Assembly (NCBI GenBank): GCA_002437115.1
Contig: DJOD01000021.1
Span: forward strand, 1-32,245
Length of the DNA stretch: 32,245 nucleotides
Direction of reading: 5' to 3'
DNA from: Prevotella sp. UBA6447
GTDB taxonomy: Bacteria > Bacteroidota > Bacteroidia > Bacteroidales > Bacteroidaceae
Shown here: piece by piece, positions 9,296 to 17,675 of the stretch
How the letters are laid out: the number at the start of each line of letters is the position of its first letter
Numbering within the stretch: the first letter of the stretch is position 1
The notes under the pieces: generated by a model
What the model was told of the DNA's origin: nothing
What the model saw: the letters and a program-made list of their open reading frames with translations, nothing else
Database searches by the model: none
Made by a program: the position numbers and the translations under genes

Positions 9296-11053
9296 TTAGT
9301 TTTTACTTGATGTTTGATTATCCGAATAAACAGGATTCTGCTTCAGCAAGAGATTCGAATGTACCTCTGAACGAGCCACTGGCCAATAGAGATAGGGTTC
9401 ACTCTTCATCTTGTAAGCTACCACGTCACCTCCGGTGTCATACTTACGAATGATAGCACGCGTGAAGGCCTTCGGCAGCGCTGGCCATGAAGTCACATCA
9501 GCCATCTTCTGCTGGCTGTTCACACCATCCATGTGGCGGTAAGCATATCGCACAAGGTCAAACCAACGCTTTCCCTCAAAGCAAAGCTCACGCTCACGCT
9601 CCGCAAGCACAAGTTCCTCCATGCTTGCCTTGGAGTTGAAGTCTGAATATTTAAGCGTATCCTTCGCGTCTGACTTCATGGAACGCTTATTGATGGTCTG
9701 CACCAAATTGAAAGCACTCTTCAACACCGCATCCGAATTACTTGAAGCAGTTTGAACTTGTGCCTCCGCCTTCATGAGCATGACATCCGAGAGGCGATAG
9801 ACAATCCAGTTGCGCTGATAGTTGTTAAAGTTGTTAGACGACTTCTCCACACCTACATTCCTGCTGTCAATGTCAGTTATATCACCCGACTTGCTCACGT
9901 ACTTGCGAATCTCCAACTGGAGCGCTTCGGAGCTATTAGCCAAGAACATATTATTCCAGAAACGGTAATCGTTCTTACTCGCGTACACCTTCGTACCACT
10001 GAGCGAATTGGCATCCGTATTGACAGAGTTGAAAAGTTGGGAAGCCTCCACCATACCACTGGCATCATGATTGTCGGAAGATCCCGACATGTCATAATAG
10101 TTCTCCAGGGCGGTATTGGAGTTTCTATCACCATCAAACTGCCATTCCAAGATGCTCTCACGCGAATTGTTGGAAGCGAAAATACTGCTAAACGCAGAGC
10201 GGCCATCAATCAGGTGATAGATATCCTTACCAGCACCGCTGACGCCACCCATCGTGTTCTCCTTATAATACTCATTCTTGGAATTAATCACCTTATCAGC
10301 ATATTCTATGCAACTCTGATAATCACTTTGGCTGTGATTCATCGAAGCCTTCCAAAGATAAATGTCGGCCAACAGGGCATAAACAGCATCACGCGTGAAA
10401 TAGCCCGTGTTACGCCAATTGCCCGAGCCATAAGCTCCCGAGCGCATCACTTTTGTCTCAGCCTCCTTCAGATCCTGTATGCAGTAGTTGAGCACACTGT
10501 CGGGGCACATTTGAGCCACTTGCATCTGCTGCGTATCATCCTCGTAGCTCTGTGTGGTGTAAGGCACGTCACGGAAAGCGCGCACCAAATAGAAATAACA
10601 AAGCGAGCGCAAGGCCAACATTTGCCCCCTTGCAGACTCATAATCACCTTGCGTAAACTCAGGGTCAACGGCCATCACACCTTCGGCATGATTCAACACA
10701 ATGTTACAACGGTTGATAACCGCATAGAAAGAGGCCCACGAGTTATAGCCATTTGTAGGCAAGAGATTCATCGCCAGCACATTATCAATAGTCGTGTTTG
10801 ACAGGCTGGAACGTTTCACAAGCTCATCCGAGCGAAGGGCACCCCATACTATGGAACGCTCGATGACATTGTAAGAAATCATAGCGCCATAAGCACCCGT
10901 AACCATCTGGTCGACATCCTCTTTCTTCTTCCAGAAGTCCTCAGCCACCGTTTTATCGGTAGGGTAAATGGTCAGGAAGTCATTGCAGGACCCCAACGAG
11001 AGGACTGCACATGCACCCAGCACTACCTTCTTAAATATATTATTGACTTTCAT
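9296..11053 (-). CDS. SusD/RagB-family nutrient-binding lipoprotein (first SusCD pair)
   Basis: A 585-residue SusD-like lipoprotein. Signal peptide with lipobox LGSC (Cys 23), followed by the classic SusD start NDFLTIYPTD and VAEDFWKKKEDVDQMVTGAY. The C-terminal family signature is textbook: ERERELCFEGKRWFDLVRYA. It should bind ligand on the surface over the SusC channel encoded 15 bp upstream, and it is 5 bp from the following FAS1 gene, so the two are likely co-translated. It is closer to the family norm in length and motifs than the second SusD of the operon (645 aa), suggesting that the two pairs are diverged rather than a recent duplication. Confidence 0.96.
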   Translation of the reverse strand: MKVNNIFKKVVLGACAVLSLGSCNDFLTIYPTDKTVAEDFWKKKEDVDQMVTGAYGAMISYNVIERSIVWGALRSDELVKRSSLSNTTIDNVLAMNLLPTNGYNSWASFYAVINRCNIVLNHAEGVMAVDPEFTQGDYESARGQMLALRSLCYFYLVRAFRDVPYTTQSYEDDTQQMQVAQMCPDSVLNYCIQDLKEAETKVMRSGAYGSGNWRNTGYFTRDAVYALLADIYLWKASMNHSQSDYQSCIEYADKVINSKNEYYKENTMGGVSGAGKDIYHLIDGRSAFSSIFASNNSRESILEWQFDGDRNSNTALENYYDMSGSSDNHDASGMVEASQLFNSVNTDANSLSGTKVYASKNDYRFWNNMFLANSSEALQLEIRKYVSKSGDITDIDSRNVGVEKSSNNFNNYQRNWIVYRLSDVMLMKAEAQVQTASSNSDAVLKSAFNLVQTINKRSMKSDAKDTLKYSDFNSKASMEELVLAERERELCFEGKRWFDLVRYAYRHMDGVNSQQKMADVTSWPALPKAFTRAIIRKYDTGGDVVAYKMKSEPYLYWPVARSEVHSNLLLKQNPVYSDNQTSSKN

Positions 11054-11068
11054 AAAGAATATCTATTA

Positions 11069-14000
11069 TTAGAAACCAACATTAAGGTTGACTGTCACAG
11101 ACTTGCTTCTTGGTGTCTGTGAACTATCGTATGCGATACCCCACGCACCCGCAGAGTGCTCAGGATCCGTTCCGCTATACTTAGACCAACAGAGCAAGTT
11201 CTGTCCCGAAACACTGACCTGCAAACGACGGAGACCCATCTTCTTCAACAGCTTCTTATTGAAGTTGTAAACCAGCTGGACATAGCTCATACGCACGAAT
11301 GAAGCATCCTCCACATAGCGATCACTGCCCAAGAAGTTGTAACCCGTATCGTACATGGCACGAGGAATGGTGGTAACATCACCATTTTTACGCCAACGAT
11401 AGTTAACAGCAGAGCTCTGGTTGTAAGCATTGAACATCTCCTCCAAGCTCATCTTAGCCGAGTTCACTATGTCAACACCCGCACGATAAGTGAAAGAAGT
11501 CTTCAAGCTCCAGTCGCCGTAATTCAACTTAAAGCCAAAACCGCCTTGCCACTTTGGGTTAGAGTTGCCCAAATAAACAATATCCAGCGAGTTGATTTGA
11601 CCATCATGGTTTACATCCTCATAGATGGCATCGCCACCTTGGAACTCGTAAGTAGAACTACCATCATTGAAGTTGTAGACCTGGCGGATGGGAAGTCCAG
11701 AAGAGTTCATGAGCACATGTCCCTCATCATCAATAGCGATAGGAGCCGTCTTTCCTTTGGCCAGGAAGTCATTGTTAATGTAATCGCGGAACTGCTCGGT
11801 AGACCAGCCGTTGCGAGACTTCATGTTCTCCAAATACTCATAACTATACTGGTAAACACCCTTGAAACGCAAACCATAGATAGAACCCAATGGGTTGCCG
11901 ACCTGGATGCGGTTGAGGTAAGAACCACGACTGGAGGCATCCCACTCAGAGTTGATACTCTCCAAGACGCTCTCATCCATGTTGAGAATCTTGTTGAAGT
12001 TCTGCGAAATGTTGAAGTTTGCGTCCATGGAGAACTTGCCAACACGAACGAACTTGTTGAGCGCGACATTCAGCTCCCATCCCTTGTTCTCCATGTCACC
12101 AACATTGGTGTAAGCAAGGCTTGAGAAACCAGTAGAAGACGGTATCGTCACATTGCTCATCAAGAGGTTACGCGTCTTCTTGTAATAGTAGTTGAAGTCA
12201 CCCTCAACCAATCCATTGAAGAAGCCGAAATCACCACCAAGGTTAATCTGAGTGGTACGCTCCCACTGCAACTTGTTGAGCTGCAGACCCTCCAGGTAAG
12301 CCATTGCATCTGCATCATTCTGACCGTAAACGCCACTAACGGCATAGCGAGCATACTGCAGATACTCAGAACCAGGCTGGTTACCCACGATACCCCATGA
12401 AGGACGGAACGACAACATGGAGAGCCAAGAACGAGACCACTTCATGAAAGGCTCGTCAGAAATGTTCCATCGTGCAGAAAGACCTGGGAAGTAACCCCAC
12501 TTCTTAGAGCTACCAAACTTGGTCGTGCCATCCGCACGCAGCGAGAAGTCAAGGGCGTAGCGACCCTTGTAAGAAAGGTGTCCGCTATACAAACCCGACA
12601 TAGAACGCCACTGGCCATTGGCCGTGCTCATACTTGCCGGTCGAATGTTTGTGGTAGAAGAGTTGATGTCGTTAGGCGTGTTGTAAGACACCACCGTCTG
12701 ACTGTTGTTGTTACCCGTGGTCAGCTCACCACGCAGCATCATCGTGAGGTACCAGTCCTCGTTTTTGAAATGAGGCGTAAACGTCAAGGTATGTTTGGTG
12801 TTGATACCCAGTGAGTTGTAATCGTACGTGTCATTGCGGTTATACTTGTCACTGGTCCAAGCAGCCTCACTAAGAGAAGCAGGAATAACCAATGAAGCCG
12901 GCCAATACTTAGGCGTGCTTGACGAGTAGATATCCATGTACACCAATCCCGTGTAACGCAGACGTGTCTTGGAATCGTCTGTACCCAACAGGTCGTAGTC
13001 CAACCGGAACTCCGGCGAGATACGATATGTCTTCTCATCACGCCAAGCCTGGCGGGCAATGGCCACGGGGTTGCCGAGGCTACGAATATCACGCAACTCA
13101 TAGGAAGACGTTCCTGCTACGGTAGAACCCGACTTGTCGTTCTTTCCGCCAGGCAACATGGTGTAAAACTCATTGGTATCGTTGCCATTGGCATCCTGAC
13201 GATAGATACTCATGTTCGGACTCATCTTCTGGGCACGACCGAGGATGTTATCATCATAATTACGATGGTTGTTGGTATAGGTGAGCGGGAACGTGACACG
13301 GAACGTGATACGGTCGCTCACGAAATAGTCGAGCGCGAGCTTCGTCGAAAAGCGATCGAGCCGCTGCTCAATGATGGTACCGTTCTGGTGGTCATAGCCC
13401 GCCGAAATACGGAAGTTGGCTTTCTCACCGCCACCCGTAATGGTCAGGTAATGGTACTGGCTGATACCTGTCTGCTGCACGGCATCCACCCAATCGGTGT
13501 TGTTGTTCCAGTTCTCGAACTCAGCCCATGAACGGTTATAGTTGATCTCATTGATATTCGTCGTAGCCGAGGAGCTCTGCGTAGGATTGTAATACATCTC
13601 CTTGAGCATCATGGTGTAGTCGTCACCGTTCAGCAAGTTGTAACCTTTTGGCTGCCAAGAAGTCTGCACGCGCAGCGAATAGTCGACACGTGTGTTACCA
13701 CGGCTACCACGCTTGGTATGAATGGAGATAACGCCATTAGCACCACGCGAACCCCAAATGGCCGTTGAAGCAGCATCTTTCAAGATGTCGATGCTCTGGA
13801 TGTCGGAAGGGTTGACGGAGAGCAACGAAGCGTAAGTCTCCTCGTTGGCATTGGTGAAGTCGAAGTTGGCATCAGGGTTGTCAAAGATTTGGTCGTCCAC
13901 GACAATCAGCGGCTCAGCCGAACCGTTGATGGAGGTGACACCACGCAGACGCATGGAGGTACCTGATCCCAAGTTACCCGAGTTGGCCACAATGTCCAAT

Positions 14001-14476
14001 CCTGCAATCTGACCCTGCAGAGCCTCATCGGCCGACGTGAAAGACAAACCTTCCACCTCATCCATGTTAAAGTTCTGCGTAGCCATGGATACCTCGTTCT
14101 CCGGAATGGCAAGTCCACCATTGCTGAACTTGCGCTTGGCCTTTACGACCACCTCCTTGATGACATTCTGGTCTTCGAGCATAATCTCAAAGGTCGTCTT
14201 TGAACCGATTGGCAACTTGACAGTCTTGCAGCCCACATAGGAAACTTGCAGCTTGTTGGCCGTGTTCTTAATCTCCATGGAGAAGTTACCGTTGATATCA
14301 GTCGTAACAGCAGAGATGATACGTTGATTGGCATCCCGCTCGGTAACGTTCGCTCCCATGATGGGTCCCATGGCATCGCTGACGGTACCCGAGACACGCG
14401 CACCCTGGGCCATGGCGAATGTCGACACCATGGCAAAGAGCACGAGAAGCAGATATTTGATTTTGTTTGTTTTCAT
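11069..14476 (-). CDS. SusC/RagA-family TonB-linked outer-membrane transporter (first pair)
   Basis: An 1135-residue SusC-like transporter. Signal peptide about 1-23 (ends FAMAQ); a carboxypeptidase-D-regulatory-like beta-sandwich about 25-105 (VSGTVSDAMGPIMGANV); a TonB-box-like stretch VIKEVVVKAKRK near residue 110; plug with RLRGVTSINGSAEPLIVVD and ILKDAASTAIWGSRGANGVI; and a long barrel ending VTVNLNVGF. It imports ligand across the outer membrane using TonB energy. The pair with the downstream SusD (15-bp gap) is standard; the FAS1 lipoprotein gene 15 bp upstream is not. The first codons (ATGAAAACAAACAA) match those of the 587-aa FAS1 gene, a typical A-rich Bacteroidetes start. The substrate is unknown. 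Confidence 0.96.
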   Translation of the reverse strand: MKTNKIKYLLLVLFAMVSTFAMAQGARVSGTVSDAMGPIMGANVTERDANQRIISAVTTDINGNFSMEIKNTANKLQVSYVGCKTVKLPIGSKTTFEIMLEDQNVIKEVVVKAKRKFSNGGLAIPENEVSMATQNFNMDEVEGLSFTSADEALQGQIAGLDIVANSGNLGSGTSMRLRGVTSINGSAEPLIVVDDQIFDNPDANFDFTNANEETYASLLSVNPSDIQSIDILKDAASTAIWGSRGANGVISIHTKRGSRGNTRVDYSLRVQTSWQPKGYNLLNGDDYTMMLKEMYYNPTQSSSATTNINEINYNRSWAEFENWNNNTDWVDAVQQTGISQYHYLTITGGGEKANFRISAGYDHQNGTIIEQRLDRFSTKLALDYFVSDRITFRVTFPLTYTNNHRNYDDNILGRAQKMSPNMSIYRQDANGNDTNEFYTMLPGGKNDKSGSTVAGTSSYELRDIRSLGNPVAIARQAWRDEKTYRISPEFRLDYDLLGTDDSKTRLRYTGLVYMDIYSSSTPKYWPASLVIPASLSEAAWTSDKYNRNDTYDYNSLGINTKHTLTFTPHFKNEDWYLTMMLRGELTTGNNNSQTVVSYNTPNDINSSTTNIRPASMSTANGQWRSMSGLYSGHLSYKGRYALDFSLRADGTTKFGSSKKWGYFPGLSARWNISDEPFMKWSRSWLSMLSFRPSWGIVGNQPGSEYLQYARYAVSGVYGQNDADAMAYLEGLQLNKLQWERTTQINLGGDFGFFNGLVEGDFNYYYKKTRNLLMSNVTIPSSTGFSSLAYTNVGDMENKGWELNVALNKFVRVGKFSMDANFNISQNFNKILNMDESVLESINSEWDASSRGSYLNRIQVGNPLGSIYGLRFKGVYQYSYEYLENMKSRNGWSTEQFRDYINNDFLAKGKTAPIAIDDEGHVLMNSSGLPIRQVYNFNDGSSTYEFQGGDAIYEDVNHDGQINSLDIVYLGNSNPKWQGGFGFKLNYGDWSLKTSFTYRAGVDIVNSAKMSLEEMFNAYNQSSAVNYRWRKNGDVTTIPRAMYDTGYNFLGSDRYVEDASFVRMSYVQLVYNFNKKLLKKMGLRRLQVSVSGQNLLCWSKYSGTDPEHSAGAWGIAYDSSQTPRSKSVTVNLNVGF

Positions 14477-14491
14477 AATCTCTTTTGTGTG

Positions 14492-17371
14492 TTATTTCCG
14501 ATACATTCTGGCGAGCCTCTTCAGGCCAAGTTTCTGATGGCCTATGAGCTTGTGCCTTGCGGCAGCGGTGCTCCACAAACCGTCGTAACGGTCGGTGTTG
14601 GAATGAGGATTGAGCGGTGAGGTAATCTCGTGAACAACCGCAAACGAAGAAGAGAGCAACTGGGTAGCTTTGGAAGCCGCTGCGTTGAACACATAGTCGC
14701 GAGTCATCTGATTCACCACATGACCGTTCTTATTGCTAACGGTAATGGTGTTGTTGCGCGCGTCACGCACCTGGAACTCTCCATTGCTACCGCCCAGCAC
14801 CGTCAATTTAGCCGCAATACCCAGGGTGTCGGTGTTAGCCGTATAGTATTCGCCACCTTCTACCTTGTTGTCCGCATAGACAGAGTTGTCCTGGAAGTGA
14901 TAACGAATGAAGTCGCTGATGGTCTCTATCATGGCGTAAACCTTAGCCTGCGCCAGCGCACACTCGTGAGAATCGTCAGGAACATACGTTCCCGCCTCCT
15001 CGTTATACCAAGGTGCCGCCACAGCCCTCACGTCATCCCATGTGGGAAGTCCCAACTTGTAAGCCTCTGCCATGGCCTGATTATCAGGGGAATAGACCGT
15101 GTAGTTGTAGCCGCTGAAGTAGCTCACATTCTGGTCAAGACCATGGTAACCACTCGCGTCGATGAACGTTGTGAACTGGCGAATAGGAGCAATTGGCTGC
15201 TGACTGTTCGTCTTGTTGCTGATGCCCGCGAAAAGTCCCAACTCCACACGATCCTCCGAGCAGAGATTGTAGAACTCTGAGAACTTGTCAGTGCTGGCCA
15301 ATGTTGAATACACCGACCTCATCGGCATCTGGATAACATGATCGAGCGCGTAGGACTTACCATTCTTCTGGTTGTAGACATGTGTAATCTTGGCAGAAGG
15401 CACAACCGCGCTCTGCTTGCCATTGATATTAATGCCATCAATCTGGGCACCACCAGCCACCGTGCTACCCACGGAACTGCCTGACACATAAACACCTCCA
15501 CCATTCTTTGTCTTGTAATAGTGGTTGTTACCGATGGTCTCACCCGGGTCGAGAATGACGGTATGGGTATTCAATATATCTATGAACTGCGAGCGGAAAT
15601 TGGAAATGGAAACCGATGTGGAATCCTTGCCAACAGCACCTGTCGAAGGATCATAGTCGAATGCCGAGCAGAAGATGTACGGGCTGCGGTCCTTCCGATA
15701 ATAGAAGTGGAGCACACGTGGCGAGCGGCGGAGATACACCGGGTCGACATAGTAGAGGTCGAACGCCCTGTCGGTGGGGATGAAGAACGCATAGTTGGCA
15801 TCCATGGCGAGCAGGTACGCGTAGAAGTTTAAGTTAAGGTACGACTGATCCTGGATACCCCAGTTCATGACGCGCATGTTGTCGGACAGCAGAGCAGGAG
15901 CCGACACTGCCACATAGCGGTTGGGGGCAAAGACCTTGTTGGTCATGTAAGCCACACCATTATTGGCAATCTTCACATCATACTTGCCATCCTCTGTGCG
16001 ATTCAAGTCGTTGAGCGTGATGCCCAACGGGTCTTGCGAGTCGTCCATCACATTATCAAACTTGCTCGGAACAGTAGAAACAAACTGCGGCTTCATCAGC
16101 ATGGAGACAAAGGCCTGCACGATGTTCTTTGGAATGGAGTCGATGTTCTCCATGAGATTTTGCATCGTATTCGGCTTGCTTCCATACTGCTCAATGAGGA
16201 AAGCGCCAGAACCACCCGGCAGGAAATACTGCTTCATGGCTGCGTCGGTCGGCACGAACATGGCAGACATATCGCTCAGCGTGCTTGTCGCGCGGTCGGG
16301 ATAATACTGATTCCACCCCGGGTCGAAAGGCAGAAGCTCGTCAGAGCTCAACGTCTTGTTATTGGGATCGGTGCTCAGCGTAGCTCCGCCTTGTGAACGC
16401 TTGCTGAAATAGCGCTTCTCAAAGATGGAGTCCTTGAGTGCGTAACCATTGACCAACGCCCAGTCGTTATAGTTGTTCGTCACGCTGACATTGTAGAACG
16501 GGGCACTGAAGCGGTCGAGCATACGGCTGAAGATATTGCTCTCTCCACTGGTGCGAAGCATCTCTGCCAAATTACCAGGAGGAACGATAAGGTCTTCCAT
16601 CTGGTGGATGTAGCCATTCTTGCAAGTCACATCAGGCTTGATGATGCGGTTACGGAAAATGTAAGCCGTGTTGGATGAATCATTATACTCGGTACCCGTT
16701 ACCACAGCGAAGTCGCTGTTGGCACCCATCGTCGTGATGTTGTTGGCAGTCAGCTGGTCGGCAGTGAAATGCACCATCATCGGACGGGTGGCATCCATGA
16801 CCAAGTCAATGCCACGGCCGTAGTATTTAGTCCAGTAGCTGTTGTTGCGTGGCAGGTCAGCCGCCCCATAAAAATGGGTGATGGTGTCTATGATGTTCAC
16901 ACCCGTCTGGTGTTTCATGGCCACACCCGAATTGACACTTGTGTTTCCATCAGGAACGTTCGACAGCATCTCCACGAGGATGGCATTGTCGAGCATCGAG
17001 TTGTAGAGCAACAGTTTTTTCTGTGCCTCCGACAAATCCTCATACTTGCTCACGCCCCAGCTATTGCTCGCGAAGAACCTTGCAAAAGCTTCGTCATTGG
17101 CAGGGAAGATGGTCTTCGAACCTGTTTTCTCCAGCGTCTCGGTGTAACCGAGATCGTCGATGAGTCGCAGGTAGTTAGTAAAAGTACCGGTCAGGTGCTC
17201 CGGGTCGGGATTCTTCAACTCGTCATAGATACTCTGCCCCAGCCAACTCGGGTAGTTTCCCGGGTCATCAAGGTCATAGTCGTCATGACATGCTGTAAAT
17301 CCTCCCACCAAAGCTGCTAAGCAGAGAGACATTGCTATCTTTCTGGCCAGTTCAGAAAAGCGGTAGTTCAT
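14492..17371 (-). CDS. Large multi-FAS1 surface lipoprotein, 959 aa, first gene of the operon
   Basis: Signal peptide with lipobox FTAC; Cys 28 is followed by HDDYDLDD, an acidic surface-export type sequence. I count four FAS1-like segments by the conserved (T/S/F)xFxPxxxAF pattern: KTIFPANDEAF near residue 85, SAMFVPTDAAM near 370, YAFFIPTDRAF near 525, and YTVYSPDNQAM near 757, each followed by a gap region and, in several, an NGxxHxM/V motif (NGYIHQMEDLIV, YALDHVIQMP). The C-terminal tail is basic (RHKLIGHQKLGLKRLARMYRK). FAS1 repeats act in adhesion. It is the promoter-proximal gene of the operon and sits 15 bp before susC, so it is likely made together with the first SusCD pair. No catalytic motif was recognised. 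Confidence 0.85.
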   Translation of the reverse strand: MNYRFSELARKIAMSLCLAALVGGFTACHDDYDLDDPGNYPSWLGQSIYDELKNPDPEHLTGTFTNYLRLIDDLGYTETLEKTGSKTIFPANDEAFARFFASNSWGVSKYEDLSEAQKKLLLYNSMLDNAILVEMLSNVPDGNTSVNSGVAMKHQTGVNIIDTITHFYGAADLPRNNSYWTKYYGRGIDLVMDATRPMMVHFTADQLTANNITTMGANSDFAVVTGTEYNDSSNTAYIFRNRIIKPDVTCKNGYIHQMEDLIVPPGNLAEMLRTSGESNIFSRMLDRFSAPFYNVSVTNNYNDWALVNGYALKDSIFEKRYFSKRSQGGATLSTDPNNKTLSSDELLPFDPGWNQYYPDRATSTLSDMSAMFVPTDAAMKQYFLPGGSGAFLIEQYGSKPNTMQNLMENIDSIPKNIVQAFVSMLMKPQFVSTVPSKFDNVMDDSQDPLGITLNDLNRTEDGKYDVKIANNGVAYMTNKVFAPNRYVAVSAPALLSDNMRVMNWGIQDQSYLNLNFYAYLLAMDANYAFFIPTDRAFDLYYVDPVYLRRSPRVLHFYYRKDRSPYIFCSAFDYDPSTGAVGKDSTSVSISNFRSQFIDILNTHTVILDPGETIGNNHYYKTKNGGGVYVSGSSVGSTVAGGAQIDGININGKQSAVVPSAKITHVYNQKNGKSYALDHVIQMPMRSVYSTLASTDKFSEFYNLCSEDRVELGLFAGISNKTNSQQPIAPIRQFTTFIDASGYHGLDQNVSYFSGYNYTVYSPDNQAMAEAYKLGLPTWDDVRAVAAPWYNEEAGTYVPDDSHECALAQAKVYAMIETISDFIRYHFQDNSVYADNKVEGGEYYTANTDTLGIAAKLTVLGGSNGEFQVRDARNNTITVSNKNGHVVNQMTRDYVFNAAASKATQLLSSSFAVVHEITSPLNPHSNTDRYDGLWSTAAARHKLIGHQKLGLKRLARMYRK

Positions 17372-17449
17372 ACATTAAAGATTTTATTGTTATATAACTT
17401 TTAGAATATTCTTTTAATGAATACGAATGAGACCTTGCTTTTCCGCACG

Positions 17450-17480
17450 CAAACTTAAAAAAAGTTTTCTGAAAATCAAA
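17450..17480 (-). promoter_or_regulatory. Bacteroidetes-type promoter of the FAS1/SusCD operon
   Basis: On the minus strand a -33 TTTG (17480-17477) is followed after 19 nt by TAAGTTTG (17457-17450), matching the consensus TTTG-N19..21-TAnnTTTG. It lies about 80 bp upstream of the first FAS1 start, so the leader would be roughly 70 nt. The -33 element lies inside the T-rich tail of the terminator that follows malY. No operator was recognised. Confidence 0.75.
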
Positions 17481-17525
17481 AAAGATAAAAACTTCAAGCC
17501 GCGCCAACCATAAAGTCAGCGCGGC
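17462..17525 (-). terminator. Putative terminator of the DUF3737-malY operon
   Basis: Arms GCCGCGC and GCGCGGC (17525-17519 and 17504-17498) form a perfect 7-bp GC stem around a 14-nt loop. On the minus strand it is followed by a T-rich stretch with runs of five and six T (down to about 17462). It lies 150 bp after the malY stop. The long loop makes it weaker than the other two terminators in the window. Confidence 0.55.
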
Positions 17526-17600
17526 ACTATCGGGTTTTCGTCATTGAGAGGTTAAGCAACGCGTCATTTGCCTGCCCGAGAAATCATGGATAGTGGTTAT

Positions 17601-17652
17601 CGAAGCCCCAATAAGGGGCTTTCGGTAGGCATGGCTGTTCCCATGAGGAACA
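17601..17652 (-). other. Two hairpins in the malY 3' region
   Basis: Immediately after malY (minus strand), TGTTCC/GGAACA forms a 6-bp stem with a 5-nt loop (17652-17636). Next, AAGCCCC/GGGGCTT forms a 7-bp stem with a 5-nt loop (17621-17603), extendable by a CG/CG pair across a bulged A. Neither has a T tract on the minus strand. They may protect the mRNA 3' end. The rest of 17372-17675 holds the terminator and the promoter listed separately, and no gene. Confidence 0.5.
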
Positions 17653-17675
17653 ATAATAAAAGGTACGCGCGTTCC

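Noticed and set aside
4371..10801. Several 330-375-codon plus-strand frames
   Set aside because: All antisense to SusC, SusD or FAS1 genes with clear family features.
130..17371. Type IX secretion C-terminal signal on the FAS1, SusC or SusD proteins
   Set aside because: None ends in a recognisable T9SS sorting domain; the FAS1 and SusD proteins are lipoproteins and the SusC proteins are integral barrels.
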